Shown here in pieces: positions 1 to 9,249 of a stretch of 64,000 bases of DNA. Source of the DNA: Prochlorococcus marinus CUG1416 (GTDB lineage: Bacteria > Cyanobacteriota > Cyanobacteriia > PCC-6307 > Cyanobiaceae); the NCBI RefSeq assembly GCF_017695965.1, contig NZ_JAAORM010000004.1:62001-126000 (forward strand), written 5' to 3'. Numbering within the stretch: the stretch's first letter is position 1; each line of letters starts with the position of its first letter. Position numbers and translations under genes: made by a program. The notes beneath the pieces are model-generated. The model was given only the letters and a program-made list of their open reading frames with translations, had not been told where the DNA came from and did not search any database.

Positions 1-1
1 G

Positions 2-478
2 AATAGTAATTTAAAAAGATGGTTTTCAAGAAATATTGGATTATGGAAATCTAATAGAACATATTTTTTTGATGAAGTACAAAAAACATATAATTTATGC
101 ATGAATATAAATATACAAGCTCTTGAGAATAAATCTGAATGGGAGTCGCACTATAAATTCACCTGGTATCCAGAAAAAAAATATAATTTCTTTGAGGAAA
201 ATCCCCAATATAAAGAGCGTGGAGAAATGTGTGCATTCATAAAGGGACACCAACTTATGAGGGAAAATTTTTATTTAAGTAATGATGCAGGTATTTCAAA
301 TATTAAGCAAGTTGATGAACACGAAATGATTTTTGAATCCTCTTATAAAGATTGGTATATTATTGAACATACAAGACTTGTAGATTTAGATAATTATAGA
401 TTCAGGGTTATATATTCATGGAATAAAAACAAGTTAAAAATTGTAGAGAATCATCACGAAATAAAAATTATTAAGTAA
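2..478 (+). CDS. Hypothetical protein, lipocalin-like, 5' end cut by window
   Basis: The reading frame is open from base 2, so the gene starts before the window and the ATG at 101 is probably internal. The visible part is about 158 residues. Near the start it has a W-K-S-N-R-T-Y stretch, followed by alternating polar and aromatic strands, which looks like a small beta-barrel. That opening loosely resembles the CpcS/CpeS bilin-lyase fold, but I see no diagnostic residues and do not assign it. It reads toward the next forward gene, 61 bases downstream. Confidence 0.5.
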   Translation, partial: NSNLKRWFSRNIGLWKSNRTYFFDEVQKTYNLCMNINIQALENKSEWESHYKFTWYPEKKYNFFEENPQYKERGEMCAFIKGHQLMRENFYLSNDAGISNIKQVDEHEMIFESSYKDWYIIEHTRLVDLDNYRFRVIYSWNKNKLKIVENHHEIKIIK

Positions 479-539
479 GTCTTTTTATAGACTAATTTTA
501 AAAAGAAAAATGTTATCTTGTATAAAAAATTATTAGTTA

Positions 540-980
540 ATGGATATTAATTTTTATTCAAAAAGAATTCTTAAATTGTTAGGTATTAGCCTTTTTATAT
601 CCTTCATATTTATAGAGATTAATACAATAAATAGACAAATCAAGGCCGAAAAAAATTTAATTGCTGCTTCTGAAAAAGATCTTTTCTTATATCGACAAAT
701 GGGGGCATCTTATTTATGTATAGCTTCAAAAGCTGAAGTAGATTTTAAAAAAGGTCTTGGTATTGCTAGTGCTACCTTTGCAAATGTAATAATTGGCAAG
801 CATGGAGGTGCTATTAAAGAATTAGGAAGCAAAAAACTTGACGAAAAAAAGTTATATAACGCAGGTACATTTCAGATTGTTGGAAGTGCTCTTAATATTT
901 GCCCTGAAAGCATTCCAAAGAATATAAAAAATGATTATGAAAAAAGTTTAAAGAAACTTGTAAAGGAAAGCAAAAAATAA
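540..980 (+). CDS. Conserved hypothetical protein with N-terminal membrane anchor
   Basis: This 146-residue protein has a hydrophobic helix at about residues 12-28, which is either an uncleaved signal or an anchor, so the rest probably faces the periplasm or lumen. The mature part has two cysteines (about residues 60 and 118) in otherwise helical sequence and a lysine-rich tail. I do not recognise the family. It converges on prs, with only 18 bases between the two stops. Confidence 0.6.
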   Translation: MDINFYSKRILKLLGISLFISFIFIEINTINRQIKAEKNLIAASEKDLFLYRQMGASYLCIASKAEVDFKKGLGIASATFANVIIGKHGGAIKELGSKKLDEKKLYNAGTFQIVGSALNICPESIPKNIKNDYEKSLKKLVKESKK

Positions 981-998
981 TTTTATTGAATTTATTCA

Positions 999-1994
999 TC
1001 ATCTGAACATTGAGCTAACGGAACTTTCTTCGTGTATTCTCCAAATAGCTTCACCAAGCATATTTGCTACAGAAAGGACTTTTAACTGTGGGAAATTATC
1101 ATTAACAATAACTGGTATGCTGTTAGTGACTATAACTTGTTCAAAAAGATCCTTAGTACTTAATCTTTCATAAGAAGGAGGAGAGAATACAGCATGTGAA
1201 GCACATGCAAATATTCTTTTAGCCCCTTCTTTTTTTAATAAATTAGCTCCAGAACAAATCGTGCCGCCCGTGTCTATCATGTCGTCTATAAGAATAGCCG
1301 TTTTACCTTTAACTTCTCCAATAACTGTAAGACTTTCAGCGATATTATGAGCTGATCTCCTTTTATCAATTATAGCCAAAGGAGCATCTTTCATTAATTT
1401 TGCGAATGCTCTTGCTCTCGCCACTCCGCCTACATCAGGAGAGACAACTACAACTTCCTCTAAATTTAAACTTTCTAAATAATCAATTAATACTGGTGAA
1501 CCGTAAATATGATCGCATGGTATATCAAAATAACCTTGTATTTGAGCTGAATGTAAATCCATAGCAAGAACTCTGTCAACTCCAGACTTCTCTAGTAAAT
1601 TAGCAGTTAGTTTTGCAGTTATAGATTCTCTGCCAGAAGTCTTTCTATCTGCCCTTGCATATCCAAAATAAGGTATTACTGCCGTTATTTGCCTGGCAGA
1701 GGCCCTTTTACAAGCATCAACCATAATCATAAGTTCCATTAAACTATCGTTTACAGGGGCGCATGTAGGTTGTATTAGAAACACATCGCAACCTCTAATA
1801 GATTGCTGAATCTGGACATAAAGTTCTCCATCAGCAAATCTTTTAGATACTAAAGGTACATTTTTAATCCCTAAGTATGATGCAATTTCTTCAGCTAGTT
1901 TAGGATTTGTTGTTCCACTTACTAGCCTTAATCTACTATTACTTAGATTAAAATTAGATTCTTTATTCTGCACTGCCGTGATAAAACTTGTCAC
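999..1994 (-). CDS. prs: Ribose-phosphate pyrophosphokinase
   Basis: Makes PRPP from ribose 5-phosphate and ATP, feeding purine, pyrimidine, NAD, histidine and tryptophan synthesis. The 331-residue length is normal for class I enzymes. Visible motifs are the flexible-loop/ATP segment YFGYARADRK and the PRPP-binding loop LIDDMIDTGGT. The start is a GTG at 1994; the first ~20 residues are an N-terminal extension before the conserved core. A second PRPP-using enzyme, apt, lies at 51 kb. Its upstream region is shared with divergent malQ. Confidence 0.95.
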   Translation of the reverse strand: MTSFITAVQNKESNFNLSNSRLRLVSGTTNPKLAEEIASYLGIKNVPLVSKRFADGELYVQIQQSIRGCDVFLIQPTCAPVNDSLMELMIMVDACKRASARQITAVIPYFGYARADRKTSGRESITAKLTANLLEKSGVDRVLAMDLHSAQIQGYFDIPCDHIYGSPVLIDYLESLNLEEVVVVSPDVGGVARARAFAKLMKDAPLAIIDKRRSAHNIAESLTVIGEVKGKTAILIDDMIDTGGTICSGANLLKKEGAKRIFACASHAVFSPPSYERLSTKDLFEQVIVTNSIPVIVNDNFPQLKVLSVANMLGEAIWRIHEESSVSSMFR

Positions 1995-2124
1995 GAAATT
2001 AGCACTATAAAACTATATTCTTATCGTAGTCGTTTATGAGAATTTCGCAAAAGATAATGACTAGATCTTTTCAAAAGACATATCTCTTGATCAAAATATA
2101 AAATGCCGATCAAAAATTAGAACT

Positions 2125-2159
2125 TATTTTTAATTCAGTCATAAAATAATTGGTATAAT
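2125..2159 (+). promoter_or_regulatory. Putative sigma-70 promoter of malQ
   Basis: A perfect -10 hexamer TATAAT lies at 2154-2159 in the prs-malQ gap, about 90 bases before the malQ ATG. The -35 is weak (TTAT/TTCAGT-like), which is usual for this AT-rich genome. Called from the hexamer and its position only. Confidence 0.4.
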
Positions 2160-2247
2160 ATTTGTCAATTAAAAAAAATTTGTATATCGTTGAATTTAGG
2201 GAATTAATAACAATTTAATTGTAAAGAATCAAAATATAATTAAAAAC

Positions 2248-3768
2248 ATGCCTATACAAAAAGTTCTTACAAAAAAATCATTAGGCGTAATTATGCATCC
2301 TACAAGTATACCAGGAGGAAGAATATGTGGAACTTTTGGTAGAGGCGCTAAAGAGTGGATAAAAACACTTCATAAGTATGGGATCGAATACTGGCAATTT
2401 TTACCTCTTACACCTACTGATTCTACAGGGTCTCCATATAGTTCACCATCTAGTTTTGCACTGAATCCATGGTTTCTAGATATAGATGATTTAATCGAGA
2501 AAGGTTTTATTTTCATTTCTAATAAAGAAGATTTAGGACCCACATATCAGAATAAGAATCATTTTGAGTTTGATGTTGCGGATGATTTAACAAAAAAATT
2601 AGGTCACCTCCTTTTGCAAGGTTGGAGTTCTCAATCTGAAGAGAGAAAACTTGATTTTTACAACTGGGTTAGTAAGAATTCTTGGGTTGAAGATTACGCA
2701 ACATTTATTGTTATCAAGGAAGAATTTAATATGTTGCCTTGGTGGCAATGGCCTCAAGAATTTAAAATAAAAAACAAGAAATTTTTAAAATCATGGATTC
2801 AGAAAAAAGCTGAAGAGATACTTATTAAAAAATTAATACAGTGGCATTTAGATGAGCAATGGAGCGTAATTAAAAACTTTGCAAAATCAAGGAATATTAA
2901 GTTAATAGGTGATTTACCCTTTTATGTTTCTAGGGATAGCGCCGACGTATGGAGTAATAAATCACTATTTTCAATTTTTAAAAATGGAGATTTAATCTTT
3001 CAAAGTGGTGTACCACCTGATTATTTCTCATCAACGGGACAATTATGGGGGACCCCAACTTACTTTTGGTCAAAACATAAAAAGACTAATTTCGATTGGT
3101 GGAGAAAAAGATTTAAAAGGCAATTTGAACTTGTGGACCTATTGAGATTGGATCATTTCAGAGGTTTAGCGGGTTACTGGAGAGTTAATGGCAATTCTAA
3201 ATCGGCAATTTTTGGCAAATGGATAAATTCTCCAGGTAGAACACTATTAAATAAACTAAAAAAAGATTTAAGGGATGACTATCTACCAATTATCGCGGAG
3301 GACCTTGGAGTAATAACACCAGATGTGGAAAAATTAAGGAGAAATTTTGAACTACCTGGCATGAAAATATTGCAATTCGCTTTTGATGGCAACGAAGATA
3401 ACCCGTATTTACCTAAGAATATTGAAGGAGAAAATTGGGTTGTTTATACAGGTACTCATGACAACTCAACTTCACTATCATGGTGGGAATGTTTAGATAA
3501 TGAATCCAAAACAAGAATAAAAGATGAGTATAAATTTTCAGAAAATCCTTCTTGGAGTTTAATAGAAATTGGCATGGGTACAAATGCTAATCTCTTTATC
3601 GCTCCAATACAAGATATATTATCTCTAGATGATACAAGTAGATTAAATAGACCAGGAACTACAAAAAATAACTGGAAATGGAAGCTAAATAAACCTATAG
3701 AGGAAATTGAAGACAATATTAGACTTTTTAGTGATCTAGGAAATAATTTTGGGAGGACTAGAAAATAG
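2248..3768 (+). CDS. malQ: 4-alpha-glucanotransferase (amylomaltase)
   Basis: A GH77 disproportionating enzyme that transfers alpha-1,4-glucan segments during glycogen and maltodextrin turnover. Its 506 residues are full length. Family signatures are visible: the N-terminal HPTSIPGG, a GDLPFYV block, the catalytic-nucleophile region with LLRLDHFRG, an IIAEDLG block (acid/base Glu) and GTHDN near the C-terminus. It stands alone on the forward strand, divergent from prs and convergent with the HTH gene behind it. Confidence 0.95.
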   Translation: MPIQKVLTKKSLGVIMHPTSIPGGRICGTFGRGAKEWIKTLHKYGIEYWQFLPLTPTDSTGSPYSSPSSFALNPWFLDIDDLIEKGFIFISNKEDLGPTYQNKNHFEFDVADDLTKKLGHLLLQGWSSQSEERKLDFYNWVSKNSWVEDYATFIVIKEEFNMLPWWQWPQEFKIKNKKFLKSWIQKKAEEILIKKLIQWHLDEQWSVIKNFAKSRNIKLIGDLPFYVSRDSADVWSNKSLFSIFKNGDLIFQSGVPPDYFSSTGQLWGTPTYFWSKHKKTNFDWWRKRFKRQFELVDLLRLDHFRGLAGYWRVNGNSKSAIFGKWINSPGRTLLNKLKKDLRDDYLPIIAEDLGVITPDVEKLRRNFELPGMKILQFAFDGNEDNPYLPKNIEGENWVVYTGTHDNSTSLSWWECLDNESKTRIKDEYKFSENPSWSLIEIGMGTNANLFIAPIQDILSLDDTSRLNRPGTTKNNWKWKLNKPIEEIEDNIRLFSDLGNNFGRTRK

Positions 3769-3772
3769 AGAT

Positions 3773-3796
3773 TCATTGATAGTTATTTATCAATGA
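3773..3796. terminator. Hairpin between convergent malQ and HTH gene
   Basis: TCATTGATA (3773-3781) pairs perfectly with TATCAATGA (3788-3796) across a 6-base loop. It lies just after the malQ stop and overlaps the stop of the opposing gene. A run rich in T follows on the + strand, so it could end transcription of malQ and possibly of both genes. Confidence 0.45.
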
Positions 3797-4301
3797 TTTT
3801 ATTTTCCATATTTTGAATCTCTATAAAATTTACATTTAAGACAAAGTATCTCTTTAATATAAATATAGTTAGAACTAATATAAAAAAATACAAAACACTT
3901 CCCTGCCAAGTATTTATAAGATCAATTTTGCTGACAAGAAAAGCTTTTTTTTCTTTTTTAAAAATTTCTTTTTCTCTAATTGCTAATTCTACTAATGTAT
4001 TTTTTTTTAATACTAAGCATTCTTCTAATTTAATTAATATAGATCTTATAAAGGGATACTTAGGCCTAATATTTTTATTATTATTTTCAATAGAATTTAT
4101 TGTTTGTTCAGGGATCTTTGAAATATGAGACAATTCTTGTATTGTTAGGTTTTGTTGGATTCTTGCTTCTTTTACTAACTTCGCAATTTCTTTATACTGA
4201 TCAACTACTCCATGATTAAAGTCTTTATTTTTATTAGTTTTTTTATAGAATAAAAAAAGATTTTTCAAAATATTAATAGTAGTTCCATTGATTTTAATCA
4301 A
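3783..4301 (-). CDS. Membrane-anchored helix-turn-helix protein (RodZ-like)
   Basis: This 172-residue protein has a Xre/RodZ-type HTH at about residues 45-95 (LTIQELSHISKIPEQTINSIE) and one transmembrane helix at about 140-160, with a short outer tail. This layout matches a minimal RodZ, a cytoskeletal cell-shape protein that uses its HTH for protein contact; DNA binding is an alternative. The start is TTG at 4301 because no ATG lies upstream in frame near the fold. The long periplasmic domain of enterobacterial RodZ is missing. Confidence 0.55.
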   Translation of the reverse strand: MIKINGTTINILKNLFLFYKKTNKNKDFNHGVVDQYKEIAKLVKEARIQQNLTIQELSHISKIPEQTINSIENNNKNIRPKYPFIRSILIKLEECLVLKKNTLVELAIREKEIFKKEKKAFLVSKIDLINTWQGSVLYFFILVLTIFILKRYFVLNVNFIEIQNMENKIIDK

Positions 4302-4341
4302 TTAAAAATCATTAGTTAATTACTATTTATAAATATAAAAA

Positions 4342-6000
4342 CTAAACTGGGGAGATCATATTTTGAACTGCACTTTTTGCAATATTCAAAGGGCTAAATG
4401 TATCTCTAATTAAACCTAAAAGTTTTTTTGCATCAGTCAATTCTAATTTATCATCTTTTATAAGGCTTAAAAGAAGATTTTTCCTAACTTCGGATCCTTT
4501 TTTACTAACAAATAATTTCAATCCAGCATTAGCAACTGGTATTAGGTCTGAATTAATATTTTCAGAATCTTTAAATAAAATATTAAGTAAACTTTGAACT
4601 TTTTCTATTTGGATTCGACCTTTTTTATCAAAAATAACTTCTAAAAGAATTTCTAAAATCTCTTCAGAATTATCAGTAAGTAGTTTTTTCGCTATATAGG
4701 GATATGCAATTTTTAAAATTTTAAATTCGGGATCTAGTCTTAAAGCCAAACCTTCTTGACTAACAACAGCTCTTATTATCAACGCAAACCTACTGGGCAC
4801 CCTAAATGGATAAGAATACATTAGTTTTGAGAATTTATCCGTTACATTTTTAAGATTAAAATTGCCAACCTCAGCACTTAGAGATCCTCCTAAAACTTCT
4901 TTTAATGGTTTAACAAGTTTTTGAAGATCTTGTTCTTTAGTTAAAAAACCTAATTTCTGAAAATCTTTTGCAAGAAGATAATATTCATCATTTATTATGT
5001 GAACAATAGCTTTAATGAGAGTAAGTCTATCTGAATTTGTAATTGTATCCATCATTCCGAAATCTACATAAGCTAAATTTCCACAATCTGCATTTCCTCC
5101 TTTGAGCGCAAACATATTCCCAGGGTGTGGGTCAGCATGAAAATATCCATATTCAAATAATTGCTGAAGACCACTGATTACACAAGTTTTTATAAAAGAG
5201 GAAGGTACTAAGTTATTTTCCTCCAATAAAGCCCGATCTCTTAACTTAACTCCATCAATCCAAGAGGTTGTAATAATTCTCTTAGATGAAAACTGTTTTT
5301 CCAATTTAGGTATAAAAACATTAGGGTTATCTTTGAATAAATCTGCAAACTTTAAAGCGTTTTCTCCCTCTTTTTCATAGTCAATTTCATCAAAAAGTGC
5401 CTTACCGAATTCATCTATTATTTCTCCAATTCCAACACCAATATTTAATGGTAAAAATGGTGACAAAAAAGTTGCTAAAAACCTTAATATTACAACATCT
5501 CTTCTTATAAGAAAGTACAAATTTGGCCTCTGTACTTTCACAGCTACATAAGTATTATTTTTTGTTTTTGTTTTATAAACCATACCTAAGCTTGCTGAAG
5601 CGATAGGACTTTCAGGGAACTCATCAAATAATTCATTAGGTGAGGCCCCAAGTTCCTCTTCAATAATTTTTAAAGCAATTTTGTGATCAAATGCTGGGAG
5701 ATTATCCTGCAAGTTTGTAAGTTCTGTCAGCCAATCTTGTCTTACAAGATCTGGTCTAGTTGAGAGTGCCTGGCCTAATTTTATAAAACATGGACCTAAA
5801 TCTGTTATTACATCAAAAAGATATTTTGAAAGATTTTTTTGTACATTTTTATTTTTACTGTTACCTTGAAAAAGTATTCTTAAAAAAAGAAAAATAAAAG
5901 TTAAAAGGATATATAAAACTCTTGGGATGAAAATCCATGGTCTCAAAATCAACCAAATCAAGTCATCTTTTACTGAATATTTCGAATAAGATCTTGTCAT
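4342..6000 (-). CDS. ABC1/AarF/UbiB-family atypical kinase
   Basis: A 552-residue member of the ABC1K (UbiB/COQ8) family; cyanobacterial and plastid members support quinone and prenyl-lipid metabolism. Visible marks are the KxGQ motif (IKLGQALSTRPDL), the ATP-site lysine in VAVKVQRP, the catalytic loop HADPHPGNM and the metal-binding YVDFGMMD. A hydrophobic N-terminal segment near residues 15-45 suggests membrane association. The substrate is not known. It is divergent from the decarboxylase at 6065. Confidence 0.85.
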   Translation of the reverse strand: MTRSYSKYSVKDDLIWLILRPWIFIPRVLYILLTFIFLFLRILFQGNSKNKNVQKNLSKYLFDVITDLGPCFIKLGQALSTRPDLVRQDWLTELTNLQDNLPAFDHKIALKIIEEELGASPNELFDEFPESPIASASLGMVYKTKTKNNTYVAVKVQRPNLYFLIRRDVVILRFLATFLSPFLPLNIGVGIGEIIDEFGKALFDEIDYEKEGENALKFADLFKDNPNVFIPKLEKQFSSKRIITTSWIDGVKLRDRALLEENNLVPSSFIKTCVISGLQQLFEYGYFHADPHPGNMFALKGGNADCGNLAYVDFGMMDTITNSDRLTLIKAIVHIINDEYYLLAKDFQKLGFLTKEQDLQKLVKPLKEVLGGSLSAEVGNFNLKNVTDKFSKLMYSYPFRVPSRFALIIRAVVSQEGLALRLDPEFKILKIAYPYIAKKLLTDNSEEILEILLEVIFDKKGRIQIEKVQSLLNILFKDSENINSDLIPVANAGLKLFVSKKGSEVRKNLLLSLIKDDKLELTDAKKLLGLIRDTFSPLNIAKSAVQNMISPV

Positions 6001-6064
6001 TAAAGTTAAAAAATATCAAAGAAGAATTCCATTTGGTTCATTCTATATATGTAAATAATACTTT

Positions 6065-7456
6065 ATGAGTATTTCATCTTTTCTGACTAAAAAGTTTTTA
6101 AAGTCACTTTTCTTTCCCGCTCATAACAGAGGGGCAGCTTTACCCAAGAAATTAGTGCAATTATTAAAAAATCAACCTGGGTATTGGGACTTACCGGAAC
6201 TACCAGAGATAGGTTCACCACTATCCCAAAACGGATTAATTGCCAAAACCCAAAAAGAATTCTCTGACAAATTTGGGGCGAAAGGATGTTTTTTTGGAGT
6301 CAATGGAGCCTCTGGATTGATACAATCAGCGGTAATTTCAATGGCAAAACCTGGAGAAACTATTCTGATGCCAAGAAATGTTCATATAAGTGTTATAAAA
6401 ATCTGTGCGATGCAGAACATACATCCAATATTCTTTGACCTAGATTTTTCATCAGAAACCGGTCATTACAAACCAATAACAAAAAAATGGTTGAAAAATG
6501 TATTTAAGAAAATAAATTTTAATGAAAAAAAAATTGTAGGGGTAATTCTAGTAAATCCTTCTTATCATGGTTATTCGGGAGATTTAGGCCCTTTAATAGA
6601 TCTTTGTCATCAAAAAAGTCTACCTGTTTTGGTTGATGAAGCCCATGGTTCATATTTCCTTTTTTGTGAAAACCTTAACCTCCCAAAGTCCGCTTTAATA
6701 TCAAATGCTGATTTAGTCGTTCACTCATTGCATAAGTCGCTAAATGGTTTAACTCAAACTGCTGCACTTTGGTACAAAGGGAATCTAGTAAATGAGCAAA
6801 ATTTAATCAAGAGTATTAATTTGTTGCAAACTACTAGTCCAAGTTCCTTATTACTTTCATCTTGTGAAGAGTCTATTAAAGACTGGCTTAATAAAAAAAG
6901 TTTATCAAAATATCAAAAAAGAATTATAGAGGCAAAAAGCATCTACAAAAAATTAATCCAAAAGAATATTCCCCTCATAGAAACCCAAGATCCATTAAAA
7001 ATAGTATTGAATACCTCTAAGGCTGGAATTGATGGTTTTACTGCTGATAATTTTTTCTATAAAAATGGTCTTATTGCTGAATTACCCGAAATGATGACTC
7101 TAACTTTTTGCTTAGGATTTGCGAATCAAAAAGATTTTATTAATATATTTGAAAAGTTATGGAATAAATTACTATTAAATTCTAAAAAGTCTAAAAGTTT
7201 AGAAGTGCTCCAATCGCCCTTTAAATTAGTTCAAGCACCAGATATTGAAATTGGAATTGCTTGGAGGAGTGAAACTCGTAGTATACCTTTCTTGCAATCA
7301 TTAAATAAAATTTCTGGAGAAATTATTTGCCCTTATCCTCCTGGGATTCCTATACTAGTTCCTGGGGAAAAAATTGACATCGATAGGTTTAATTGGATAA
7401 ATAATCAAAGTTTATACAACAAAGATCTGGTAAATTTTAATATAAGAGTTATATAA
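6065..7456 (+). CDS. Orn/Lys/Arg decarboxylase family, PLP-dependent
   Basis: This 463-residue fold-type I PLP enzyme belongs to the Orn/Lys/Arg decarboxylase major-domain family. The HGSYF segment of the PLP-binding Asp region (VDEAHGSYF) and the Schiff-base lysine in VVHSLHKSLNG are present. A C-terminal PYPPGIP block matches the family's end domain. It may decarboxylate arginine, lysine or ornithine for polyamine synthesis; the substrate cannot be read from sequence. The gap of 15 bases to cdsA suggests co-transcription. Confidence 0.8.
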   Translation: MSISSFLTKKFLKSLFFPAHNRGAALPKKLVQLLKNQPGYWDLPELPEIGSPLSQNGLIAKTQKEFSDKFGAKGCFFGVNGASGLIQSAVISMAKPGETILMPRNVHISVIKICAMQNIHPIFFDLDFSSETGHYKPITKKWLKNVFKKINFNEKKIVGVILVNPSYHGYSGDLGPLIDLCHQKSLPVLVDEAHGSYFLFCENLNLPKSALISNADLVVHSLHKSLNGLTQTAALWYKGNLVNEQNLIKSINLLQTTSPSSLLLSSCEESIKDWLNKKSLSKYQKRIIEAKSIYKKLIQKNIPLIETQDPLKIVLNTSKAGIDGFTADNFFYKNGLIAELPEMMTLTFCLGFANQKDFINIFEKLWNKLLLNSKKSKSLEVLQSPFKLVQAPDIEIGIAWRSETRSIPFLQSLNKISGEIICPYPPGIPILVPGEKIDIDRFNWINNQSLYNKDLVNFNIRVI

Positions 7457-7471
7457 ACATAGAAATTTGAT

Positions 7472-8329
7472 ATGAGATTAAGAAGCGGATTACTTATAGG
7501 AATATTTGGTTTAATTGTTGTTTTATTGGGAGGATGGTTTTTTACATTAGCAACAGCGTTGCTTACTTATTTAGCATTATTAGAATTTTTTAGAATGGCA
7601 GAATTTAAAGGAATAAAACCTGCCACAAAAACTACATTATTTTCATCTTTCGTTATTATAGTTTCTGCTTATCTTGAGACCATAGGTTTGCTTGAAGGAG
7701 AAATATCAAATTCAATTTTGCCTATCTGTTCAGTTGGAATATGCACTTGGTTACTTTTGCAACCAAAACCTGGAACAATTTCAGATATTGCAGCTTCTAT
7801 TTTTGGTTTATTCTATTTAGGTTTTTTACCTAGTTACTGGATTAAGTTAAGGGGATTGGATTCAGTGATAATAAATTATAATCAAGGTTTTATTTCGTTT
7901 GAAAACTTATCAAATACTACAGGTTTAAATTTAACTTTAACTTCTTGTTTTTTAATTGTAGCTAGTGATATTGGTTCTTATTTTATTGGGAAGTCATTTG
8001 GTAAAAAATCTCTTTCGCCAATATCTCCTAGCAAAACAATAGAAGGTTTAATTGGAGGAATATCCTGTTCAATATTATTATCAATATTTTTCGCATTTTT
8101 ACTGAAATGGGAAAATCCATTTTTAGTTGGAATTTTGTATGGAATTTTAATTTCTCTTATGGCATTAGTTGGAGATTTAATTGAATCAATGATGAAGAGA
8201 GATGCAAAAATAAAAGATTCCGGTACTTTTTTACCGGGACATGGAGGTATTCTTGACAGAATTGACAGCTACATTTTTACTCCATCTGTTTTGTATTACA
8301 TTTTTATAATTCTCAAGTATCTAAATTAA
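7472..8329 (+). CDS. cdsA: Phosphatidate cytidylyltransferase
   Basis: Makes CDP-diacylglycerol, the branch point to phosphatidylglycerol, which is the main phospholipid of cyanobacterial thylakoids. The protein has 285 residues with about seven membrane helices. The family signature is at the end: SPSKTIEG in the middle and GDLIESMMKRDAKIKDSG...PGHGGILDRID. It probably shares an operon with the upstream decarboxylase and converges on the hydrolase. Confidence 0.93.
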   Translation: MRLRSGLLIGIFGLIVVLLGGWFFTLATALLTYLALLEFFRMAEFKGIKPATKTTLFSSFVIIVSAYLETIGLLEGEISNSILPICSVGICTWLLLQPKPGTISDIAASIFGLFYLGFLPSYWIKLRGLDSVIINYNQGFISFENLSNTTGLNLTLTSCFLIVASDIGSYFIGKSFGKKSLSPISPSKTIEGLIGGISCSILLSIFFAFLLKWENPFLVGILYGILISLMALVGDLIESMMKRDAKIKDSGTFLPGHGGILDRIDSYIFTPSVLYYIFIILKYLN

Positions 8330-8341
8330 TTATGATATTTT

Positions 8342-9241
8342 TTATTCCAGAAAATAATCATGGATAATTTTACTAGATAATGATGGTAAATCTACATGAG
8401 GAAGATGACCGCAATTTTGCAACCCTACAAAATTTAATTTATCAATTTTCCTTAAATTTTTAATCTCTTTTTTTCCAAGAATGCGATCATTTTCTCCACA
8501 AACTGCTTTAATTGGGATGTTTTGAATATATTTATGTGTTCCAGCAAACCCTCCACTTTTCGCAAATGATGCAAGTGAATTCCTCCATCCTTTACAACCT
8601 AAATGAATTGAAGCAATTTGCTCTTCCATTTCACCAACACATTCATCTGGGAAAGCAAATGCTTGCCTACAAAGACTTTTTCTGACCTGCGGCAATCCAA
8701 GAAATGAGGCCCCAATTTGGTTAAGAGGAAAAGGAATGTTCTTAGGTTCTCCGAACAATCCTGCAGGAGATAAAAGGATAATTTTATCAATAGAATCAGG
8801 GAATTCAAAAGAAAGTTTTAAAGCTGTTGAGCCTCCCATAGAGGCACCAATAATTTTTAGATTCTTTGTTATTTGTAAGGTCTTAAGGAGATCAATTAAA
8901 TATGAAATTATTTTTGAGGGATTGTATTCATTTGTTGCGCACCTAGGACTAAAACCAAACCCTAACAGATCAGGAATTATAACTTGGAAATTTCTTTTTA
9001 ATGATTGATATATTCTCCTAAACTCTAAAAAACTACTGTCAAAGCCATGTAGGAGAAGTATAGGTTGACCTTTTCCTCCCATGACCACAGGGAATTTCAT
9101 AGAATTCCAGTTCTCATTGAGTTTAATCCACTTAACATCATTTGCCAAATAAAGACCTAATGGATCTAATAGAGATATTCTGGCACTCTCAAAATAATCA
9201 AGATTCAAATCGCTAAGTTGTTCGAAATGGGTTTTAGTCAA
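8342..9241 (-). CDS. Alpha/beta hydrolase
   Basis: A 299-residue single-domain alpha/beta hydrolase. The oxyanion-hole segment LLHGFDSS, the nucleophile elbow GASMGGS and the terminal histidine region NCGHLPHVD are all visible, so the catalytic triad is probably intact. The substrate is unknown; relatives include haloalkane dehalogenase-like and lipase/esterase-like enzymes. The start is TTG at 9241, 8 bases after the end of the dehydrogenase upstream on the same strand, so the two are probably co-transcribed. Confidence 0.8.
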   Translation of the reverse strand: MTKTHFEQLSDLNLDYFESARISLLDPLGLYLANDVKWIKLNENWNSMKFPVVMGGKGQPILLLHGFDSSFLEFRRIYQSLKRNFQVIIPDLLGFGFSPRCATNEYNPSKIISYLIDLLKTLQITKNLKIIGASMGGSTALKLSFEFPDSIDKIILLSPAGLFGEPKNIPFPLNQIGASFLGLPQVRKSLCRQAFAFPDECVGEMEEQIASIHLGCKGWRNSLASFAKSGGFAGTHKYIQNIPIKAVCGENDRILGKKEIKNLRKIDKLNFVGLQNCGHLPHVDLPSLSSKIIHDYFLE

Positions 9242-9249
9242 AAAGATAA

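Noticed and set aside
3456-3776. Reverse ORF over the end of malQ
   Set aside because: Shadow of a well-conserved malQ region.
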